Made by a program: the position numbers and the translations under genes
In this document: positions 57,260-64,000 of the stretch, one piece after another
Position numbering within the stretch: the first letter of the stretch is position 1
How the letters are laid out: each line of letters begins with the position of its first letter
Source of the DNA: Hofstenia miamia
Taxonomy: Eukaryota; Xenacoelomorpha; Acoela
Direction of reading: 5' to 3'
DNA length: 64,000 nucleotides
Assembly (NCBI GenBank): GCA_004352715.1
Contig: SCFE01000004.1
Location: 1 to 64,000 of the forward strand
The notes under the pieces: generated by a model
Databases searched by the model: none
The model's input: the letters and a program-made list of their open reading frames with translations, nothing else
Told to the model about the DNA's origin: nothing

Positions 57260-59268
57260 GGTCTTTCCACAAAAATTTGATTTTAAAATTCTCGTTTGTG
57301 GTATTTCGTGACCAGAGGCAAAAGTATAAGGATGTCGCTTCAAGAATGATTCGAGACGCAGATTTCACCTGGCTGTACAGTATCACCGATGCTGACTTCT
57401 GCTGTGATCATTTAACTGAAATGTTGCAGACAATTTTCACTTCTTCTTGTCCAGAGCGCAAGATCACGATGTCAAACAAAGACCCTCCCTCTGCATCTCC
57501 CCTCACAAAAATTTTGCAGCGAAGAAAGAACAAGCTTGTACGAGTGGGCAAGCTAGCTGAAGCGAATGCTATCGCAAAACAGATCAGAGAAGCTATCATT
57601 AAAAATGTGAAGAGAAACCATAGAAAAGGCTCTCGTGCATGGTGGGACCATATTAATCAGCTGCTCGGGAAACGTAGGGCTGCTCCCACGTCTTCCATTT
57701 ACCCAGCTAGTGAATTGAACTCCTTCTACAACAGTATTTCAACAGGCTCGGAAGAGGTTTTTACAATGCTTTCTACAGAAGGTGCTGATGTGCCGTCAGT
57801 GGATGAATTTTTAACGTATCGGTTCCTAAAAAATATAGCAAAGACTTCAATGGGGCCTGATAACCTCCCTTATTGGATTCTCCGAGATAATGCAGCCTGG
57901 TTGGCAGGACCAGTTTGCCACATCATTAATTGTTCGATTTCCTCAGGAGTTTTCCCACAGTGTTGGAAAATATCTAAAATAATACCTATTGCGAAGGTAT
58001 CAACACCAAAGCAGATGAAAGATTATCGCCCGATCTCCGTCACCAATATTTTAGCGAGGTGTTGTGAGCGTATAGTCATCAAAACCTTTGTAGACGAAGC
58101 TTATCAAATATCACTGAAATCAACTCAATTTGGTTTCAGAAAGTGTGGATCCACCACAGGTGCTGGCATAAAGATTTTAAATGATGTCTGCAAACTAGCC
58201 AAATCACATGAATATGTCCGGATAATAGCTTTGGATATGTCCAAGGCTTTCGATACCGTGTCACACAGCAGTATTCTTAAAGGGCTGAAAGACATCTGCC
58301 CTCGCGTCAATCCCTACATCGTCAACTGGGTCATGGGATTCCTACATGGTAGGCGTCACTATACTGTGGTTGATAGTGATGTTTCTACCTGCTTGACCAC
58401 AAATATTGGTGTTCCTCAAGGGACCGTTGGTGGACCAACTTACTACAACTTGGCTGTGAATGATGTAGACCCTTTGATATCAAACGACGCCTCAGTTAAA
58501 TCCACTGTTTTTGCGGATGATAATACCGAAGTCATAGGAGGATCGACTGGAAATGATGCTGCATTCCGGGTGGTTGAATCCCTTGTCGAGCAGTTTAACA
58601 AGAAGAACTTGAGTTTGAACATGGCGAAGTCCAAAGAAATCGTAGTGTGCTCTGGCAAGAGACAACAAGAATCAGTTGAATGCATCCCAAGCATTCAACG
58701 AGTGCAGAGTATGCGAATTCTCGGAGTCGAGTTTGATGAGAAACTGACATTCACAAAGCATGTAAATATTGTCGCCGCCACTGCATCATCAGCGTTGTAT
58801 CTCCTTTTGAGACTCAAACACCTTGGATTCTTTGCCGATGAACTTAAAATGTTATACAGATCATTGGTGCTCTCCAAACTTACGTATGCTTGTTGTGTAT
58901 GGGGAGGTCAGTCGTTAGCGAACAACAAGAAGATCGACCAAATTCAAAGAAAGGCGATGAGGCTTGGCATTATTGACGAATTCCTTCCAATGCATCAGAT
59001 TCTGCAGTCTTCAGATCATCAACTCTTTAACAGAATATCCAGATCGGCAAACCATCCGCTGGCCTCTTATATCCCGACAAGAACTGAATACTTGAAAGAA
59101 CATCTGCGACAAAGAAATCCAACAGGTGGAGCCTCAAGTAGGATTTTCCCTCATCGATATTTGAAGAAACATTGAGTTGTCTTGTCTGTTATGATTTATA
59201 AATTTATATATGTATCTTTTATGGATGTCAATCCGTGATAAAATAAAAGTTATCTATCTATCTATCTA
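57260..59268 (+). mobile_element. Young 5'-truncated LINE with (TATC)n tail
   Basis: Its ORF is open to the stop at 59175. A short 3' UTR with AATAAAA follows, then a TATC tail (about 59251-59268). The endonuclease part is missing, so the copy is truncated at its 5' end. Base composition is visibly less AT-rich than the flanks. It abuts a CR1/L2-like fragment at 59270, so it probably inserted into or next to that older LINE. Confidence 0.8.
57277..59175 (+). CDS. LINE reverse transcriptase with FADD active site (no endonuclease)
   Basis: An open 632-residue frame. The first ~90 residues resemble the linker after an endonuclease. RT blocks follow: MGPDNLPYWILRDNAAWLAG, KIIPIAKVSTPKQMKDYRPI, STQFGFRKCGSTTGAG, IIALDMSKAFDTVSH and IGVPQGTVGGPTYYNLAVND. 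The catalytic box is FADD at 412-415, where most LINEs have YADD. Next come SKEIVVCSG, MRILGVEFDEKLTFTKHVN and a C-terminal region like Jockey/CR1-group ends. The natural start is lost with the 5' end, so the ATG at 57277 is only the first Met of the frame. A full-length relative elsewhere would be needed for retrotransposition. It is a different family from the 0.8-5.5 kb LINE, as shown by another tail and RT signature. Confidence 0.88.
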   Translation: MILKFSFVVFRDQRQKYKDVASRMIRDADFTWLYSITDADFCCDHLTEMLQTIFTSSCPERKITMSNKDPPSASPLTKILQRRKNKLVRVGKLAEANAIAKQIREAIIKNVKRNHRKGSRAWWDHINQLLGKRRAAPTSSIYPASELNSFYNSISTGSEEVFTMLSTEGADVPSVDEFLTYRFLKNIAKTSMGPDNLPYWILRDNAAWLAGPVCHIINCSISSGVFPQCWKISKIIPIAKVSTPKQMKDYRPISVTNILARCCERIVIKTFVDEAYQISLKSTQFGFRKCGSTTGAGIKILNDVCKLAKSHEYVRIIALDMSKAFDTVSHSSILKGLKDICPRVNPYIVNWVMGFLHGRRHYTVVDSDVSTCLTTNIGVPQGTVGGPTYYNLAVNDVDPLISNDASVKSTVFADDNTEVIGGSTGNDAAFRVVESLVEQFNKKNLSLNMAKSKEIVVCSGKRQQESVECIPSIQRVQSMRILGVEFDEKLTFTKHVNIVAATASSALYLLLRLKHLGFFADELKMLYRSLVLSKLTYACCVWGGQSLANNKKIDQIQRKAMRLGIIDEFLPMHQILQSSDHQLFNRISRSANHPLASYIPTRTEYLKEHLRQRNPTGGASSRIFPHRYLKKH

Positions 59269-59269
59269 T

Positions 59270-59675
59270 ACAACCCTGAAAAGTTTGCAATGCATTACAA
59301 ACTTTTTCAAAAGCAATTTAATATCATCATTAAGAAAATGGCTATTTCAATTCAAGCACTCAGCAGCTATCTACAAAAGCTAAAACTCAATTGATCCATA
59401 CTATAGTCTTAAGTCATTTTTATTATGACATTGTATTTTATATGGATGTGAATGAAGGTTTCTTAAAGAAAGTTAATACACAGTTGAAATGGTCAATGCA
59501 GCTTACAACAAACAATTATTCTGTTATTAATAATACTGAATACAAAATATTCAGTAAAAATTTCTTAAAGCCTAGAGAATTAAGGCTACTGAATACACTT
59601 GAGATATTTCAAAAAAATATCAAACGATATTTCCACAATTCTAGGAAAGAGATTGAATTCAAAAAAGGGCTTTAA
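59270..59675 (+). pseudogene. CR1/L2-like LINE ORF2 C-terminal fragment
   Basis: KKMAISIQALSS near 59330-59365 and LKKVNTQLKWSMQ near 59465-59503 match KRMAMSIKTLSH and VKKLTIQLKWALN of the intact LINE, and the segment continues colinearly for a while. There is at least one stop between these blocks. It starts directly at the TATC tail of the other LINE, suggesting nesting. Confidence 0.6.
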
Positions 59676-60849
59676 ATTTTATAACTCAACTAACAGAAAT
59701 TAAATGCCATAGTCCAAGAATGAAATATTATATTTTGCAATGTTTCTTGTACAGTTTTGACGCTTTGAGAGTGCTATTAGGTTATGATATATGGTTAACG
59801 TGACTTCTGAATAACAAATTTTTCTTCTTCATTGATACCATGATACAGTCTTAGCAGCCATCCTCTGGTTTGAGTTGGTAACTTCCAACTAATCAGATGT
59901 GTGTGCGCTCAAGAAGATTGATAGTTAAGTTTAAACAAATATTGTACATGGTTTGTACAAGTTGTCTTTAGAAATAAAATGCTTTTTACTCTTATAATTG
60001 ACTTATGGAACAATTCTTTAAAAAAGGAATATGTTGAGACTAATTTCTTTGTTCACTAAATACTTGAAAATTTTGAATGAATTTTTATTAAACCATAGTA
60101 CAATTTATAATTGATCAATTGTACGTAATGGTAGATCCCAATAAAATTCCTTTAACACTAACAAACTTAATACATGGGCCACAAAAATTTTAGAAGTTTA
60201 GTTTTCTCCTATAATTCTACAAAAACCATGCTCAAAAGAGTTTCATGATGTTTAAAAAAAATTTACCATCACGAATAATTCTGTATAATGTTGAATTTTA
60301 GTTCTAGTTTAAGGAATGTTGAATTTAATGCAGTAATTCAATCAATGTCGAAACAAATAAATGTACGGATACATTTCAAAAATTAGTAAAAAAATGTTTA
60401 ATAAAAGGCATCATTGCGAAATAAAGAAGCCTTCAAAATGTATTGCTTTCATTGATAAAATTGAATGACACTAAATTCTATACGATATCTTGAGTACAAA
60501 AACTAAATATAAAATAGTATAAAATTAAAACCATCCGATTTTATACCATATTTTACAAATTTTGGAATTCAAGATTCTGTATGTAAGTATATTTTTTTTT
60601 TACAAAAAACGAAGATAAACTTTAATAGCACCATTTAATGGACTGCACCTTGTTCAGACGTAACTAAAATTACGATGAATAAAAAATAATTACTTATGAA
60701 TCAATTTTATAATTAAAATAGAAATGACATTCAACCAATAAAAAATTGCGTGAATTTAGGCGATTTGGAAATTGCTAGGTTTTGTGGTATAAAGAGGACG
60801 TCATATTCTGGCACTTTAATACCGATTTGTGCACTATAAAAGAGCTTTC
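59676..60849. other. Non-coding stretch
   Basis: Nothing recognised. Confidence 0.4.
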
Positions 60850-61298
60850 TCACGGTGTTCCCGAGTAAGAGTTAGTTGATAAAAAATTGACCGAAAAAAC
60901 TGTTGATACTTTCGAAAACTACACAATCTCAGGACTTTCAAATGACTAGTCAGCAAAATCATTTTTGAAGGATTAGTGAATACAGGCCATATTTTCAAAA
61001 TGGCGCCGATTTTGCCATTTTTGGCCGCTACTGTCTTACATCCCAGACGTATCAACTATAGTTGAAAAGAATAGTAAACTCATTTCAAATAATTGTAAAT
61101 GATGCAAAATTGAAACGCAAATAATTCAGTGTGCATGCAAGTAAAATGGTGATTATTTATAAGTAGTATGAAGAGGATGCATGCCCTAATTACTGGTACG
61201 GTATTTCTCATTATCTATTTTGAATTTAGAAAAGATTATAATTGACAAAATGACATGTACACTGCTATATCAAAGCGACAAACAAACAAACATACATA

Positions 61299-61383
61299 AC
61301 ACAATGGCTGAGTTATTAAGGCGTTGAACTCAAAATCAAATGAAGTTTCTCCACTTAGCAGGTTTGAAATCCAATAATTGTGG
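61299..61383 (+). pseudogene. tRNA-Leu(CAA)-like sequence
   Basis: 85 nt with a 7-bp acceptor stem (ACACAAT / ATTGTGG, six pairs), a D-arm GGCTGAG..TTAAGGCG, an anticodon-loop-like CTCAAAA (CAA), a long variable arm as in Leu/Ser tRNAs, and a B-box-like GGTTTGAAATCC carrying one extra base. The anticodon stem is mispaired. Overall it is a tRNA-Leu relic or the head of a tRNA-derived SINE inside the long-TIR element. Confidence 0.5.
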
Positions 61384-61519
61384 TCCGTTGATGCAATTAC
61401 GTGACTTTTTCTTCCTAATTGGTTTCATCAAAGATATTGGCTTTTATTGTATCGTTTATTGTCCTTTCTAAATTCAAAGCACCGATTTCATTGCAAGATT
61501 TCATCAATCGTGAAAGATC

Positions 61520-61732
61520 TTCAAGCCATTATTCAATTGGATCAAAATAAGTTTAGATGGTGGCGTTAACTTCTTCAAAGTGACTTTATCGATTTTTTCT
61601 GAATGTCACGAGCAAAAGCGTAAGTCAGCCTTTCTTGATCCAGGAGTGAAAAAATGCATTCTCATTGCTATCGTACCTGCAGTCCAGGAGAACTATTACA
61701 ATGTAAAAGCCCTAAGACTCAATCCACCATGA
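61520..61732 (+). pseudogene. Remnant ORF of the long-TIR element
   Basis: One frame reads FKPLFNWIKISLDGGVNFFK, then VTLSIFSECHEQKRKSAFLD, PGVKKCILIAIVPAVQENYY and NVKALRLN before a stop. The SLDGGxxFFKVxLSI...VKKxxxIAIVPxxxENYxNVK pattern resembles an uncharacterised protein family I associate with mobile elements in invertebrates. No function is known to me. It starts without ATG and is a fragment. Confidence 0.4.
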
Positions 61733-62402
61733 CTTCAATCAACATTGGATGAAGTTCAATGTTTCTTCTGAAACCAGTGCATCTTTTGGTACTAAATTCC
61801 ATCAGAGTGTTTGTATGTACAATAGTAGACATTTGTAGTTTCATTTATCGTTGCTTGTTGTATTTGTATTGTGGATTTATACGCAAAAATTACGGAACTA
61901 TTTTTGTATGGTGCTTTTCATGATGTTTATCGATCACATAAGGTAACAAAGATAAGAAATGTAGCATTTTTAATCATATAACACATGAGAAAATTAGTAA
62001 AATACCGTAGTGGTAATTAGGGCCTGCAAAGGTAAAATTCATTTCTATAAAATAAACATGTTAACATGCATCCACTTCATACTACTTATTAATAATGGAC
62101 ATTTTACTTGCATGCACACCGAATTATCCGCGTTTCAATTTTGCATCATTTACAATTATTTGAAATGAGTTTACTATTATTTTCCACTATAGTTTGATGA
62201 TACGTCTGGGATATAAAACAGTAACGGCCAAAAATGGCAAAATCTTCGCCATTTTGAAAATATGGCCTGTATTCACTAATCCTTCAAAAAAGATGTTGCT
62301 GACCAGTCATTCCGAAGTCCTGCTATTGTGTAGTTTTCGAAAGTATCAACAGTTTTTCCAGTGAATTTTTTGTTAACTAACTCTTACTCGGAAACACCGT
62401 GA

Positions 62403-63917
62403 TATATTGTGCGGCCCATATAATATATAAATAGAATTGTACCATTGCATATTCTCAGCGGAACAAATTATATTTTAAATGTTCTAATTTTAAAATAGCA
62501 TTCGGAATTTTGATATTAGATTTAATAAAATTTTAATGTATACATGCAGCCATTTATTTATAGCATTTCCAACACTAAGGCTAGAATAATGCAAAGAATC
62601 TTTGTTGTAAACGCTTGATATCTTAAAACAGTATAAAATGCTAATAAATTATTATTTGGGAAGCAATTTCTATTACTTCATGAACATGTAAAGAGATTCT
62701 CACTAAGTCTTTCAATCCAATCATCACAAAAAATTCAGGTTATGAATGCAGTTATTTAAACTTAGTAAATTGCGTCATCATAGTAAAAGCAATTTGATTT
62801 TCACAAGATCACTGCTAACTGTATTCAAACACAATACCTATTCCCTGTGAGTGTGTATGAAACTTGTAAAAGCCAAAAAGCTCAAACGTCTTCGTTTTAG
62901 AAATTTTCAAATAAATATAATTTGAGGTCATTTACAAGGCATAACTAAACTAACATTGAATGCATTCCAATTTAATAACAATTGTTCCACAAAAAGAATT
63001 CACAGCTGATTTTTATCAATGATTGAAACGCCTATATTGATGACGCCATGCACAGTAAAAAAGGTACACTAACAGACTCAAATAAAGGCCATATTTAAAA
63101 ATGCTGCACCACAGTGAAAAATGATATCTTCAGAAAAGACAGCTTCCCTAAATTGTTTTTGGATTTTACAGAGGGAAATTTACTTGAAAGCAACATTTTT
63201 AAGTTTCGTCTACGACTCTCGCTTGTGTGGTTATTTGAAATATGGAGTATTCCAGAGAAATCCCCAATGAATTTGCTGCTCTGACCCCAGATGCTCTGCT
63301 TGAAATCATATTTGACCGCTTGTTGTTTTCTATGTTCACAAATTGTAACAAACAGCAACTGTTAGTGACATTAGGTAATAATGTACTGTTTTGTTAAATC
63401 ATTTCAAAAACAAATAAAACTCCATCTTGGGATGCTCTACGATCTGCGTTTATATTATTAAAAAACTAAAATGAAAAGGCTTAGTGTTCATTTTCTATAG
63501 CATACTATTATTGTAACATTGTTAGTCTTGACTTAATAAATTTCACGGCATTTCGATTCATACACGCATCATTAATCACAGAACACATACAATTCGCTTA
63601 CATTGACCAATAAATAGAATTAATTTAAAGCGTGAGAGTCATTTTTGTATGTAATACAATATTTTTTAGAGAATAGAGATGTATTACATTTAAAGTATTA
63701 ATTAAAATGTATTGAAACAATTCAAACAACTACTTTATTAGAACAACCTAAATAAAATTCAAAACTATTTATAAAAGTGTAAATTTTACATCAAAATATT
63801 TTAGAAATTCAAGCTCTGAAACATTACAGGACCAAATGAAGTTTGCATTTGTTAGTGCAAATTATTTACAAGCATTATACACTAAAATTTTACATCTAAT
63901 AAGTAGAAACGTGCACT
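62403..63917. other. Non-coding stretch, 3' flank of the second PFK gene
   Basis: No gene or repeat recognised. The part near 63700-63917 would contain the 3' UTR of the PFK copy at the window edge. Confidence 0.4.
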
Positions 63918-64000
63918 TTAAGCCGTTGAGGCATCATCAATATTAACACCTTGGGCCAGATAGACTGATTTATGTTTAGCAAGGATACGAAGAAGTGGTC
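63918..64000 (-). CDS. Second phosphofructokinase gene, C-terminal end only
   Basis: The minus strand ends a frame [18 protein letters not shown], then VNIDDASTA and TAA (63918-63920). The last 27 residues match the C-terminus of the 44.3-47.4 kb PFK ([27 protein letters not shown]) at 20 positions. It is a separate paralogue on the same strand about 16.5 kb away; the rest lies beyond the window. Differences rule out an assembly copy. Confidence 0.85.
   Translation of the reverse strand, partial: PLLRILAKHKSVYLAQGVNIDDASTA

Larger units (their letters stand above)
60850..62402. mobile_element. DNA element with long (about 360-410 bp) terminal inverted repeats
   Basis: The left arm (about 60850-61210, TCACGGTGTTCCCGAGTAAG...) is the reverse complement of the right arm (about 61990-62402, ...CTTACTCGGAAACACCGTGA). 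Many shared blocks are visible: TTTTCGAAAACTACACAAT/GTGTAGTTTTCGAAA, TGCAAAATTGAAACGC/GCGTTTCAATTTTGCA and GAATACAGGCCATATTTTCA/TGAAAATATGGCCTGTATTC. The right arm has about 50 bp extra near its inner end. The 780-bp interior holds a tRNA-like sequence and a remnant ORF. This is foldback or long-TIR transposon architecture; the superfamily is not determined. Confidence 0.85.

Noticed and set aside
1-64000. CRISPR arrays, operons, ribosome binding sites or other prokaryotic features
   Set aside because: The content is eukaryotic (introns, LINEs, GPCRs); no direct-repeat/spacer pattern of CRISPR type was seen.

Overview
The window is nuclear DNA of an animal, strongly AT-rich, with split genes (GT-AG introns), class A G protein-coupled receptors, a fused double-domain eukaryotic phosphofructokinase (PFK), and a dense load of transposable elements. 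The lineage cannot be named from the sequence; an aquatic invertebrate with an AT-rich, repeat-rich genome fits. Most of the 64 kb is mobile-element debris, simple repeats and draft-assembly scars. Host genes are few: one complete three-exon GPCR (28.1-31.2 kb), the first exon of another GPCR (40 kb), a full-length PFK on the minus strand (44.3-47.4 kb), and the last codons of a second PFK at the right edge (63.9-64 kb).

Layout. 0.8-5.5 kb: a near full-length, open two-ORF LINE (minus strand) with an SGNH-esterase ORF1 and an endonuclease-RT ORF2 carrying a 2A-like GIEKNPGP motif behind a hydrophobic segment. 5.8-7.3 kb: two diverged copies of one repeat that includes a MITE. 8.1-9 kb: dead LINE. 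12.2-17.1 kb: tandem and satellite-like repeats, including a clear 42-bp minisatellite. 17.6-19.8 kb: a decayed piece resembling the region before DNA polymerase B in Polinton/Maverick-type elements. 22.3-25.5 kb: a decayed Ty3/gypsy-like element. 35.0-35.4 kb: a Penelope-like GIY-YIG remnant followed by a hammerhead-like stem-loop. 37.8-39.8 kb: two Tc1/mariner-superfamily transposases, one inside complete terminal inverted repeats. 49-60 kb: several LINE fragments plus a young 5'-truncated LINE with an open 632-aa RT. 60.8-62.4 kb: a long-inverted-repeat element enclosing a tRNA-Leu-like sequence and a remnant ORF.

Most notable: the full-length PFK has an open 801-codon frame, but several residues contacting ATP and phosphate in the N-terminal (catalytic) half are replaced (GGDGS is GGGGS; the Arg of GSAR is Ile), while the C-terminal half looks ordinary. 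A second PFK copy lies downstream on the same strand. This suggests a duplicated pair in which one member may be a non-catalytic or altered subunit.

Assembly caution: single-N and short-N joins at about 10801, 12670/13822, 18192, 31400-31420 and 46475 separate repeated sequence. These are best read as unmerged overlapping contig ends or alternative haplotypes, not biological tandem duplications. Gene models across them must skip one copy.
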